Source: Aquatica leii
Lineage: Eukaryota; Arthropoda; Insecta; Coleoptera; Lampyridae
Assembly: GCA_035610365.1 (NCBI GenBank)
Contig: CM069432.1
Span: forward strand, 168,204,035 to 168,268,034
Length of the DNA stretch: 64,000 bases
Direction of reading: 5' to 3'
The position numbers and the translations under genes are program-made. This document shows positions 34,081-44,650 of this stretch, piece by piece. Under the pieces are notes generated by a model. That model saw only the letters and a program-made list of their open reading frames with translations. It had not been told where the DNA came from and ran no database searches. Within the stretch, counting starts at the first letter, position 1, and every line of letters begins with the position of its first letter.

Positions 34081-34984
34081 CGTGTTAACCCTTTTACTTA
34101 AGGTTATGAATTATGTATTGTGCCGCGCGGTTTTACAAAATTATGAGGGTTGTTCGCGTTGTCTCGAGGTAAAAATGGCTGTAAGAGCACCTAAGTGAAT
34201 TCGAGATCAGCACTACGATCTCCCCCAATAGCTGCCCCCTAACTGACAGGTCGTTTCCCCTCACCGACAGCGAGCAATTGCTTCCTATCGTAAGTAAACT
34301 TAAACTCGTACAATTTGCGTACCGAACTATTCTATATTCTTACAGGACCTTTTTATCCTTGCTGTCCCCCGTGAACAAAACCGTGTCTGCCTTCAAATAC
34401 CTGCAGCGATATGAATTTACGCAAAAAAAGAAACCCACGGTGGTATCTCAGGTAGGTGAAACCAATGTACAATATTATTATATTTATGGACTAAACTAAT
34501 TATTGAACTTACAGCTAACAAAAGAAATCAAATCGAACTTGTCTTAAACTAAACTTATCTTGTTTGTTGTAGGGTATCGCAGCTGTTGGTGACTGTGTCC
34601 GAGGTGGAACGAGCAGATAAGGGGGTAGTCTGACACCCTGTTTACGTCCGGAACTGCTGCTGGAGCCCGGTGGTAGTTCCCCACGATGTTGTTGGGGACT
34701 CCAATTATCGTAAGATGCTGCCCTGTGTTTGAAATCCGGTTCGCTAACCGTAAGCATAAGGTTCGTTATTACCGCTAATGCTTTTATTTAATTGTAGATT
34801 ATAGCTGCTTAATTCCCCGTAGGAGTCTTTTAGCCCAGGTATCAATATTCGAATACCAGCCAACTAATTGACTTTATGCCGCCAATATTCTTACACACAG
34901 GTAAAATGCAACAACCTTTCGAATGCGTATTTTTGGAGAAAGTGAAGAATTCCTTTGTGATAACAATGATAATATATCAAAGGG
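34081..34984 (-). other. Likely distal 3' part of the Gypsy relic
   Basis: The region lies downstream of the integrase on the minus strand and shares its less AT-rich composition. The 80-codon minus frame at 34515-34757 is Ser/Pro/Gly-rich ('RGELPPGSSSSSGRKQGVRL') and could be the tail of the polyprotein. An LTR could not be delimited; 34080-34270 has some LTR-like GC-richer sequence but no matching partner in the window. Confidence 0.3.
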
Positions 34985-35865
34985 TCACCAATAGGTCACT
35001 ATAAAAATTCCCAGCACGTTAAGTTGCCTATACTTCGGCGTTTGGATTTTTAACACGTTACAAGGCTCACGTTTTTTGGCCAACATATGTGCAAACTGAC
35101 ACAAAATTTTTGCTTGCATCCGAGATTGTGATGTAACGGATTTCGGAACATTTTGTAAAGTGAGCAGCAATACGTTTGCAATAGCCAAGGGTTAAATCTT
35201 CCTCTTGAAACCAAAAATAGTTTACCATAATAATCGCCCGAACTTGGCACGATTCTACCTATTTTAAGAAAGGATGGTGTATATCCGGTCACTTTATGCA
35301 CAGGTGTACGAACTGCATGGGCAACTTGGTAAATTTCAGCATCCTACTGACGATGGCAATCGCTAACATACAAGCGCAGCGCAGTACGTAAAAAGTGGTT
35401 TGCTCGTTCAACAAAATTCAATTGCAAGTGATAGAATTTGTGTTACGCCAAATAAAAGAAAGACATCGTTCTTTAAGAAACTGGTAACGCGCGACTAGTC
35501 GCTTTAACTACCAAACAACCTAACACAAATTCAGTAACCCAACCAGAAAATACAATTAACATCGTGTTACCACAAACTCAGCAAGAAAAAGACCTATTCA
35601 AAACGGAAAACCAACTTTGTTCGGATTGTCTATTAAACCGGCACGACTACCTTCGACGATTTATTAGTTAAACAAATTTGGCACTTAACATAACGTGATC
35701 CGTCAGTACGTATCTTAGGTCAGTAACATAATTTGCTGAGTTTTTGATAGGTTTTAAAAGCACCAAGATGAACTGACAAAGGTTTGTACTGGTAACACTG
35801 TAAAAGTTTGCGGCGCCTATAACGAGGAACAACTTGTATTCATTTGAGTAGATTTGAAATGACAT
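34985..35865 (-). pseudogene. Ty3/Gypsy integrase relic
   Basis: Reading the minus strand from 35865: 'VPRYRRRKLLQ', then 'HLGAFKTYQKLSKLCY' and 'SRYVKCQICLTNKSSK' form the H-H-C-C zinc-binding N-terminus. Near 35540-35460 'VVKATSRALPVS' and 'DVFLLFGVTQ' match the core. Near 35400-35290 are 'FVERANHFLRTALRLYVSDC' and 'HAVRTPVHKVTGYTPSFL', then 'GRIVPSSGDYYGK'. These match the C-terminal half of insect Gypsy integrases. Integrase inserts the DNA copy into the genome. Many frameshifts and stops are present. It follows the RT connection segment (35893-36080) directly, without an RNase H domain between. Confidence 0.75.
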
Positions 35866-35892
35866 TGTGAGGATTAGGTATTAGTTTAAATT

Positions 35893-36080
35893 ATGCGATC
35901 ATTTAAGTGGCTAAATTATCTATCACAGTCATCGGAAATAATAAATAAGGCGGTTATAGGAACGGAAACCGTCAAAAAATCAGATACAAAGCGCCTGTAC
36001 CATGAGCTCATTGCCAAAAATTGTTTAATATCAGTCTTTGGCTTAGAAAAATTGGCAATAGTTTCTACTTTCAAGCAGTC
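35893..36080 (-). pseudogene. Ty3/Gypsy RT connection segment
   Basis: The minus strand reads 'KVETIANFSKPKTDIKQFL' then 'AMSSWYRRFVSDFLTVS' and 'PITALF'. This is the highly recognisable segment after the Gypsy RT thumb (K-V-x-A-I-x-x-F-P-x-P-K-x-x-x-x-x-R-x-F-L-G-x-x-x-W-Y-R-R-F). It is the continuation of the RT at 37456-38090, from which it is separated by the solo LTR. Removing the LTR and one target copy restores a continuous frame at this junction. The RNase H domain that should follow is missing. Confidence 0.78.
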
Positions 36081-36084
36081 ACTG

Positions 36085-37451
36085 TGTAACACCCCCGGTG
36101 GCTCACAGTCTCAGCATTGGATTTAAAACGTTATTAATTTAAACACAATTAACATACATTTATTCTGCAAATTAAATATGTAATTTTAACAATAAATCTC
36201 TACAGCTGGTGTAGTTTTATTTCCTGTTTCATCACAAATAAAATGTATTTTATTAATGTTATTAACTTCGGTGGAATGCGGCCTACCACTTTCCGTGAAA
36301 TCGAACTTGATTGAATGCGGCCCACACAATTTAACCTGCAAAAAAACCTGTACTTTTTCTAGAAGTATGATAAACGTAAATGACGTGGTTATAATTCTGT
36401 TGAAAACTGTGCTAACATTAATTTAACAGGGATAAAAGCGGAAAATTATTCAGGTATGATAATAAAGGTTATAAGACAGGTATAATTAATTAAGTTTTCC
36501 AGGGGATACACTGCTACGGTGAACTGAGTTTGATTTCTGATTTACGACGGGTTGACCACGTGTCTATTAATGACAACGTTTCAGACAAATAACACGGTGG
36601 AATTCAATAACGTTATTACTATTACGGGTTGTGGCGGTTTAGTTATACGGTGAATCGAAAACTTCGGCAAGTTCAGGTGAGTATTTCAAAATTGACACCG
36701 ATTTGAAATGATTACTTTTAGATCTCAGCCCGAAACCAAAATGTAGCGATGCTAAACGTATTGAGATACTTTAAACCAGCCTGGCTCAAGCAGTAGCTCA
36801 ACGCATCAACTTCAACTACATTAAGGGTTGAAAGTAACTGTAGATTTAAGTTACGCAAGACAAATCCTACACCAGCCTGGTGCAAGTGATTTGTCCCTTC
36901 ACTAACGGACTGAGGTTCGCTACTAACAAATACTATTCGGTGAAACCGGAGCTTGTGGTCAACTTGAGGGAGGGCGTTTGAACGTAACAGGGTTCTAATA
37001 CAAAACGGCAAAGTGAATGCAAAAATCGTAAGAGTAGCAGGGTTCGAAGCGGGTCGGTTAACGGGTTCGGTGAGTTTAGAATGGTCCGGGTACGATAGCA
37101 GGTTTCGGTTAATCGGTGCTCACAATTATACAGTATCAGGATCGGTTCGGAAAAGAATTAGCCGGGTACAAAAGCATTCGGTAGCAGAATCAGAATCGGA
37201 TAAACACAGGTCGGGTTTCGGAAAAGAGGTTCTACCAGAAACGGGTCTAGGCAGAGAGAGAGTTTTCAACTTTGACGGCGGCTTTTATTCGTTGTTTCGT
37301 TCCGGTTGAATGATTATTCGGCAGGGGAGAGTCGCGCGCTTCGAAGCGGTAGAGGTGGTCCGCAGCCGAGCGTCCAAAGCTCACGCGTAATTGGGATAAA
37401 TTTATAAATAATTTTCAAAACAATTACGGCCACCTCTGCCGTTTCGTTACA
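36085..37451. mobile_element. Solo LTR, 1,367 bp, inside the Gypsy RT
   Basis: The plus strand runs from TGTAACACCCCC at 36085 to ...TTTCGTTACA at 37451, giving inverted termini TGTAAC/GTTACA. It is flanked on both sides by ACTG (36081-36084 and 37452-37455), a 4-bp target duplication. It lies exactly between two parts of one Gypsy RT reading frame. No internal gag-pol remains, so it is a solo LTR, presumably made by LTR-LTR recombination. LTRs over 1 kb with 4-bp duplications are known for the Osvaldo/Ulysses group of Gypsy elements; that placement is inference. Orientation cannot be set from the ends alone. Frames inside it (36718-37011 minus, 37013-37309 plus) are probably chance. Confidence 0.85.
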
Positions 37452-37455
37452 ACTG

Positions 37456-38090
37456 CGTAGTCCTTGTTTGACAATTATATAGGTTAAGTACAACAGAGAA
37501 AATCTCCAAAACTGGCATATTTCAAAATTTATGTTCAAGTTAGCATCGGATAATTTTTTATACTTTCTTGAGGAACTGAAGATGCTTTTCAAACGTACTG
37601 GAAACTACAAGAATATCGTTCAAATAAACAAATAGCTTCTCTCCTAGAACCAGCAGTTTTTGTTGTGTGGCTGAAGCGTTAGCAATATCAAAAAAAAAGG
37701 TACTAATTAGAATAATCCCCGCCTAAAAACTTGTGAATGCACATGACTCTGTGGTAAGAGGAATTTTCTAGAAAGCTTTTTTAATGTCGATCGATAATAT
37801 AAAACTGACAAGTAACATATGTAAGGCCCAGAGTGATCTTGATTCACAAATGATACCAACGGCCAACATAGCATCTAGTTTAGTGTCAACATGGACTTGC
37901 ATTGCAGGTGAAAGTGGGAAGTAGGCGCTGTTTAATAGGGATTGCATCTCCGGTATCAATATGATGTGCTACAAGGTAAGCGCGAGTTATCTTATCGTGT
38001 GTTAGTTCTTTAATGCGTTCAACTACGGAATTTAAGCGAGTTTGGTTATATAGGGTTAGATCGTCAACACTACTTATCTGCGGCAAAATA
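37456..38090 (-). pseudogene. Ty3/Gypsy reverse transcriptase relic
   Basis: From 38086 the minus strand reads 'HHIDTGDAIPIKQRLL', then in the next frame 'SPAMQVHVDTKLDAMLAVGI' and 'SFILSIDIKKAF' (catalytic S-x-D-L-x-x-A-F box), then 'EKLFVYLNDILVVSSTFEKH' (YLND for the catalytic YxDD) and 'INFEICQFWRFSLLYL' with 'KQGLRS' at the LTR insertion point. The part between the first catalytic box and the YxDD box is shortened by deletion, and several frameshifts are present. It is the middle of a pol order: protease at 38130-38410, this RT, then connection and integrase at lower coordinates. Confidence 0.78.
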
Positions 38091-38129
38091 AAACTGCTAC
38101 TAGCAGTAAATTCTAGTTACAAAACTAAC

Positions 38130-38410
38130 TTTAATACCCAAAACCTTCCAAAAATTGACTCCTAAAATTAACCAAGTAGAAACACTGTCGCAAACTACTT
38201 CTTCTACATGTCTGGTAACCCCGGAAACAATTAGAGGTAACATCACGCGTCCGATTACATTACGGTTGTTGACAAATTTACATCACTACAAGTGTCAAGG
38301 GATAAGTTGAAATCGCGTATCAATGTATACCTCCGGCACCAAAAATAGTAGTATTTGCATGAGAATCTATTATTGCACAAACGAAAATAGAAGATAAAAT
38401 TACATCGCCA
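38130..38410 (-). pseudogene. Ty3/Gypsy aspartic protease relic
   Basis: The minus strand reads 'CAIIDSHANTTIFGAGG' near 38380-38330. This corresponds to the A-L-I-D-T-G-A-T-x-T-x-F-G protease active site, with the catalytic D-T-G changed to D-S-H. Further on, 'ESIFGRFWVLKLV' and related traces fit the 'L-G-x-N-F-W-K-x-F-G-I' segment near the end of the domain. Frameshifts are present. It lies directly upstream of the RT in transcription order, as expected for a Gypsy pol. Confidence 0.6.
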
Positions 38411-38429
38411 TAAAGTCCATTATCACCGG

Positions 38430-39149
38430 ATGGATGACAAAATTAGTCGGTTAGTGACAATTTTAATCGAAGTTAAGTTTATGAGGCGAGCAAAACGATT
38501 TCACCACATATTTCAGTAATTCTACCCAGAGTGGATCGTTAGCCTCCCATGTTTACAAGGACAAGTAGGTACGGTAACATAAAAAAACAAAACTGAGTCA
38601 ACGCTTTGACGCATTTCTTAAAATCATGCCGTTTTACTCGACAATTCTAGCAGATTAGTAATTTTCGTTTTATTTTGGTTTTACCACAATCACTAGCTAA
38701 GAAAACATTTTCACAACCAGAAGAAGTTTCTAAAACGGAAACTTTGCTACTAGTTGTTACTCGTAAGTTATTTGTTCTAGTGTTTTCTAAATTTAAACAT
38801 AACGTATGTAAATTATCGACAAAAACAACTTTAACTCAGGTCAGTGGTGATGCATAGAAAAGCTAAAGATTAACCATGATAAGCATTAGCTGTTCGTGTG
38901 GACTTCTGAATCGTAAAAAATACTCTTTCACTGTGGCAATGAAACTATAGCAATTTGTCGCCTATAACAACTGACTAAAATATAAATTTTGTTTTATCTC
39001 AACTCTAATAGACTATTCAAAAATAATTCTGTCATCTTTATTTAATTTTTTTTAATAATTGTGTAATAATGTTTAAATCAGTTTAATTCATATAAAAAAA
39101 AACAAATAAACTAGAAACATTCCTTCTTTTATAAAAAAAAATGACACCG
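38430..39149. other. Possible gag side of the Gypsy relic, otherwise unassigned
   Basis: The region lies upstream of the protease in minus-strand order, where gag would be. I could not identify zinc knuckles or capsid motifs. The 60-codon plus frame at 38675-38857 has no recognisable motif. Confidence 0.3.
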
Positions 39150-39151
39150 TA

Positions 39152-40450
39152 AGGTTATCTATGGTGATTGAGTTCGTATTTTTAGTTTAAACAAAACAGA
39201 TTTACTGGTTTATTTAGTGACAGTTTCAAATAGTTTCATTATTGTTGTTATTACACATAATTTTTTTAAGTTGCGGTTTATAGTTTCCTTTTTGTGTTCT
39301 GTTTGTATTGGTTCTTTTTAAAAGACTGAAAGATTGAAATTATATATGTTATTAGAGAAGCCGTGAAAAACATATCACCAAAAATTGTTTCATTTACGTG
39401 CTGCTCAGTAAAGTGTAATTGAAACTAAGTTTAAAAGTAATGGTAACGTGCGTTACAAAAAAAAACATCTTCGTAAGTGGGTTAAAAATGACAAAAATGA
39501 TTTTTTAGTTTTCGGCAGTGTTTCTGAAAATAGACATGTTTTACTAAAACAGTTAGAACGGACTTTAGATATTTCCAAATCTACAGTGTCACAAATAATT
39601 TGGAAGAATAAATTTCACTCATATCATGTAGAATTTGGCCAAGAGCTTGACGATAACTACTTTATTTGACGATTAACTTTTTGTCATTGGATACAGGATA
39701 AAATTCAAATAAATCGTAACTTTCCATCTAATATTCTATTTTCTGACAAAGCAAAGTTTCACAAAAACGGTTTTGTTAATCGTCATAATTTTTATTATTA
39801 TAATGTGGAAAATCCACATTTCATTAAACATGTGGATCATCAACATCGTTGGTCTTTAAACGTTTGGGCAAGTATTCTTGGTCAAAAAATGTCGGTTCAT
39901 ATTTATTGGAAGGTAATGTAAATGCTGGTGGCTATTTGCATTTATTACAAACATTCTTTTAAGATTTCCTCGATAATCTTCCCTTGGCAAAGATAAGAAA
40001 CGTATCGTTTCGACATGATGCTGCACCAGCTGATTTCAGTCAATGAGTAAGCAACTATTTAGAAGAAACTTTTTAAAATAAACGGATTGAAAGAGGTGGG
40101 TTAATAAATTGACCAGCACGTTTTCCGGACCTTACAAAATTAGACTTTTATTTGTGAGAATATCTAAAAAATATTGTTTACCGTAATCCGCTTACAACTA
40201 TTGACAATATGAAAAATCGTGTTAGAATTACCATTCAAAATGTGAATAAAAATACACTAGCTAATGTGTCAAATTCGTTTTTAAAAATGGTTAATATCTG
40301 TATTCAAAAAAAAGACAAAGACATTGAAACTTTATTAAATTAAACGGAAAAAATTACTGTTTTAGATTTATTTTGTGGTTTATCTTGTTGAAAATACTGC
40401 TGTTATTGGTGTTTAATCTGCTACTGCTACAAAACCTTACCATGGATAAC
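39152..40450 (+). mobile_element. Mariner-family element B
   Basis: The left end 'ggttatctatggtgattg' (from 39153) and the reverse complement of the right end 'gttatccatggtaagg' (ending 40450) agree in their first dozen bases. TA is present at both outer edges (39150-39151 and 40451-40452), allowing a base or two of offset. The ~1.3-kb size and the transposase frame inside fit a full-length but decayed mariner-family element. Confidence 0.6.
39448..40343 (+). pseudogene. Mariner-family transposase relic, DD41D-like
   Basis: The first frame (39448-39669) has the helix-turn-helix segment 'ENRHVLLKQLERTLDISKST' and 'NKFHSYHVEFGQEL'. Further on are 'NILFSDKAKFHKNGFVNRHN' (first catalytic Asp), 'ENPHFIKHVDHQHRWSLNVW', 'VSFRHDAAPADFSQ' (second Asp, usual QQDGAPAH), 'RIERGG' and 'FPDLTKLDFYL' (third Asp). 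I count 41 residues between the second and third Asp, the spacing reported for the rosa-type DD41D group of mariner-family transposons. All three acidic positions are still Asp, but at least five stops and one or two frameshifts disable it. The frame ends at TAA 40341. Confidence 0.8.
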
Positions 40451-40734
40451 TAAACATATTCTCTCATAAAATTTCTATCTATCTTTCTAGTTTTTTTCAT
40501 AAGGATTAAACTCTATTTTTTTTATTACACTATTGTTAAAATACATTCAATTTAAAATACTCCATCTTTTTTTACATTTTTTTCTAATGTTACAAATATT
40601 TCGTGAACGCTTCAATATGTACGATAGTACTATCATAGTCTGAATCTGCGCTCACAACGTTTTTATGCGTTTGGAAGTTGGAAGATTATTAACTACTAAT
40701 TTACTGCTAAGACACATTAAAAGTAATTTCCATA

Positions 40735-41110
40735 TACAGTAGAATGTCGATAAGTAGAACCTCGTTAAGTGGTTGTCATCAGTAAGACAAAAAAAATTGC
40801 CATTTCCTTTCGCTGAACCTCTAAATACGCGGTATCTTAAATTATTTAGACTTTGTAACTTAAACAATATTGTTTCCCTACGAGGTATTAATATTACATA
40901 TTTATACTCTATAACTCGAATTTCAGAATACAGATTCCATAAGTCGAAGTTAGTAAAATACAATAACACTTTACTTGGAATTCTCCGAACTCATAACAGT
41001 AAAATCCAAAAAGAATGTTTAGTGTTGTACGTTGAAACATGCCATGATATCGAGGAATATGTATTCGGTTTATTATTTAAACTTGATAAAACAATTGATT
41101 AAAATCTGCA
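40735..41110 (+). mobile_element. Pogo/Tigger-like terminal sequence or MITE
   Basis: 'tacagtagaatgtcgataag' followed by 'tagaacctcgttaagt' resembles the ends of pogo/Tigger elements, where CAGTAGAACCTCGATAA is followed by repeated 'ctcgataactcgaa' boxes. Related boxes appear at about 40905-40950 ('ctataactcgaattt', 'cataagtcgaagtt'). A matching right end was not found. The 109-codon frame at 40773-41102 overlaps; its tail 'CHDIEEYVFGLLFKLD' has no domain I can name. Confidence 0.4.
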
Positions 41111-41199
41111 AATTTTAACTAAAAAAAGATAACAGATTTTTTGCAATTGTTTTATACAGTTTACTTCACTAATACTTTTCCATTTACTTTTCTATTTAC

Positions 41200-43480
41200 T
41201 TCACTAACACTAGTATGTACATATTTTGTTTCAATAAATACATATTCGCGATAAAACTTCAGTTGAATTTTTTTAATTATGATCGCCTCTTTAAAAATGA
41301 GTTTTTGAAATGTAAAACTTTATGTTTTTAGATAAATTTTGATACTAACAATGCTTTGTTAGTGATTATCTTATTTAATTAAAAACGTTTAAAAAATAAT
41401 ATTTTTTCAACAATTTATCAATACAATATAAAGAACATGTTAAAGATAAGTATGATAAAAAAAAGGTTTAAGATAGGGTGGCGAGTGAGAACCGCATAAA
41501 AAAATTTGTCTAGGATCTCAAAAGTCTTAACTCTGGCATTTCAAACGATGTCGAAATATGTAGACTAAATATGTTGCGCTATCGTATTGTTGGAAAGCAT
41601 GATGTACCGAGGACGAAATTCCTGTTTAAGCCACTATTTGTTACCATTTTAAAAACATTTTTATAATTAACAAATATATTAGTTGTATAAAACTGAATCA
41701 ATAGGTATTTTGTTAGTATTTGAACTAACAACCCAAAAAGTAAATTGAAATGTTTAGAAAGTGTAGCCGTTGTACATTTTTCAAGAGTTACAATTTATTA
41801 TTATAGTTTGTGTACCGTATGAAAAAAAAACAAATGTAAGTAATGCCTAGAAGTTGTTTTAATCTTAATGTTTCTTTATACCTTTATTAGACTTTTTTTA
41901 TTCGCGTCTTTTATTTTATTAACTTACGCTTGAAATTGTGAAATATTAAGAATTTTTTTGTAAAGCAGGCAACAGTATTCTCTGATTCCTTTACAACGGC
42001 GTTAATTTTTAGTAATGTACTAGTATTTTTTTTGCTAGTACTTCCATATGTACTAGAAAAATGTGTTGCAAGTATAAAATTACAGTATTACATATAATTA
42101 ACTATTTTTGTTAATTCTGGTATTCCAACAATAATTATAAAATTATGATTAATTAGTTATTATTAAAAAAATATCGAATTTAAAGACGTTTGTTTTTTTT
42201 GAAAATTTTTTTAATGCGAATAATCCATATCAAACAAAAACCCAAATGTTTATCTTATAACTATAACCAGCTAAAGAGAGAATCGACGCATAAACGCAGT
42301 TATGTAAATTATCGTGCCTTTGGCAGCGATTAGAGTACAGTAGTACATCATGCATTTCAGTTTCTTAACACCACTTTTTTAATGTGCAATTGTTTGTTTA
42401 AAAAAATAGTAGATACTCTTAAAAAGTAATAGATTTGCGGTGAAAGTACATTCTTAGATAATTTGTAAACAGATTTGTTTAAAACATCTTTTTACTTTTG
42501 TCAGTGGTATCTTAAAATAAGTTGTGCATCAAAAATTTATTTCGATAAACAACATCTTTATGTTACAAAAACTTGTTATAAAAAATTATAATTACCAAAT
42601 TATTCATATGTCTGTACTTAATTTTTAAATGTCTTAAAATTATGATACACGCAGCTGAATTTTAAGTTCAACCTATTCATAAGTAATTACCTTTGAAGAT
42701 TTAAGTTAACTAATGCAATTTTATTTTCATATCATTTATCTCTCTTTTTACAATGCGGTTCTCTATGACGTTTAATTTTCAATGCATATTATTTTGATAA
42801 GTATGTTACATCGCTAACAAAAATCTTGGGGTTACATTAGCTGCACAAAAAATGATTGACGTTCCCAATTTTACGTGAGACTAGTTCTAATAGTTAATAC
42901 GTATTACGTTTGTAAATTTAATTAAATCTTAATACTAGATTTATCTCGTAAAATTTTATAATTTTTGTTTTTTTTACTATTCTATTCAAATTATAGATAT
43001 TATTTGAAAGAAAACAAATTTAAAAAGTTAGGCATACAAAAAAAAATTATGGCATAAAATAACATTTTCATTTTGACTCTCTTTAGAGTTTATTTTCTAA
43101 TTCTTGTAGAAATTGTAATGTCAGTATAAATTACAGCATAAAATAATAGATTTTAAACAATCCGGATGTGACAAGGTGAGGTACTTCTCTTTGTAACGTT
43201 TCTACTGCTGATTTGATATTTACACAAATGCCAACGTCTCAATTATTTATTCCTGCAGTAAAACTTTTCTTCAGAAATGTATTTGCACGCAAACAGAGTA
43301 GTTTACAAATTTTCTTCAGTTTCATGTTAAACGGAATTCTTAAAAGACGAAAAAATCAGATAAAATTATTTATTATTTTCAATTATCTTCTATTGAATAT
43401 AAGATTTTCTTTTGGTATATTCGTTTTTTTATAGAAAAAAAATATATTTATAACGTGCGCTTTTATGTACTATGTAGTTA
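41200..43480. other. Unassigned AT-rich block, 2.3 kb
   Basis: A patch at 41465-41630 ('gggtggcgagtgagaacc', 'ctcaaaagtcttaactctgg') is less AT-rich and may be a repeat edge, but no partner was found. The 73-codon frame at 43213-43434 has no motif. Confidence 0.35.
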
Positions 43481-43484
43481 AGAT

Positions 43485-43605
43485 AGCAAGGGTCCGATAC
43501 TGTGCGTGCGAGGTTGAAACGCATGTAAGGCAGGTGGGGGCCTGAGTAGGGTTGCCTGCTAACCCAGCGAAGTTCCGACACTTGCGTGACTTGCTACCGG
43601 CATTC
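43485..43605. other. Isolated GC-rich patch of ~120 bp
   Basis: The patch stands out in composition ('gcaggtgggggcctgagtag', then 'ggttgcctgctaaccc', which can fold as a short hairpin). No tRNA boxes or known small RNA were recognised. It could be part of a SINE or LTR. Confidence 0.3.
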
Positions 43606-43611
43606 ACAGTT

Positions 43612-44425
43612 TCAAATAAAAAAAATGCTATTATTTTCTTATATTAAAATTAAAATATTCTACCTGTATAACTGAATTTTCTAATAAATGCTCAAGAATA
43701 ATATATTGCTGTAAAAAATGAACCATATACGTATTGCTCATTTTTAATAAATATCCATGCAATTTTAAAATGTTCTGATTAATTTTAAAGCACTTTTACA
43801 ATTTTATGAAATAAGTCCAATATATAAATATCAATAAATGTTTTCTTAATAATATATAATTTAATATCATATCAAATTTAATTTTATCTATTTCAGACAA
43901 AAGTTAGTCTAAGTTCAAAAAGAGTAGAAATTTAAAGTTAAGATGCATGCATGAATAAATTTTAAAACGAAAACTACCGTAGCTAACTTGACTTGACAGT
44001 AAAAAATAAGTGATCACACTATAAATCTGTTAAGAAACATCACTGTAAAATAATATGTAAATGGCTGCACTGTACTGTAAAACTCGACAACATTTATGCG
44101 TGCGGCAGGAGTGCTTGTATAAAGTCACTAGCAAACAATTGGTTGCACTGCGGTACATATATTTAAAATACTTGTTTAAGTTTTTCAAGACATCAATTTA
44201 AAAAAATAGGATTGATAATTAGCAAACAAACATTAAAAAAATGAAAAACTAACAAATCAAAAATTAAATTATACAAAAAAAACTATAATAATATTTTAAA
44301 CCAAGCATCAAAAGAGTATGAAAACACACAATTTAAAAAAAAATAAAAAAATAAAAATAGCACAAAGCGTATCATTTTTAATAAGGTTTATCAAAACCAT
44401 TACTCAAAAAAGTAGGACTAAAATA
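43612..44425. other. Unassigned AT-rich spacer
   Basis: No frames, motifs or repeat ends seen. Confidence 0.4.
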
Positions 44426-44429
44426 TAGA

Positions 44430-44650
44430 GATGTCAATTTTGATCTTTGGTACCAAACAAATGACTCATTTTTAGTTAACCAGTTAATTTTAATTATTTT
44501 AGGTAACTGATTTGTTTTAACCAACTGATTTATTTCTGGCTAACCCGTTAGCTTTAACTACTTTTGGGAACTGATTCGTTTGCATTTATTAATGTTAACC
44601 GATTCGTTTAAATTGTTTTTAATAATTAATTCGTTATATCACAACAAAAT
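44430..44650 (+). repeat. Element end with 28-bp periodic repeats (block A)
   Basis: Starting near 'gatgtcaattttgatctttg', the sequence contains degenerate 28-bp units of the type 'gttaaccgattcgtttaa' followed by an 'a(c/t)tacttttag'-like part, for example 'gctaacccgttagctttaac' and 'ggaactgattcgtttgc'. The same unit appears at 53850-54020 and, inverted, at 56045-56230. It looks like the subterminal repeat array of a DNA transposon. No second end of this copy was found nearby. Confidence 0.5.

Noticed and set aside
36718-37011. 97-codon minus ORF that at first looked like the missing Gypsy RNase H
   Set aside because: It lies wholly inside the solo LTR defined by TGTAAC/GTTACA and ACTG duplications, so it is not part of the Gypsy pol.
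37013-37309. 98-codon plus ORF with a balanced amino-acid composition
   Set aside because: Also inside the solo LTR, with no recognised domain; LTRs of this size often contain chance frames.
37314-37592. 92-codon minus ORF that seems to run continuously from Gypsy RT onward
   Set aside because: Its first part is RT, but from 37451 down it reads into the solo LTR; the fusion is accidental.
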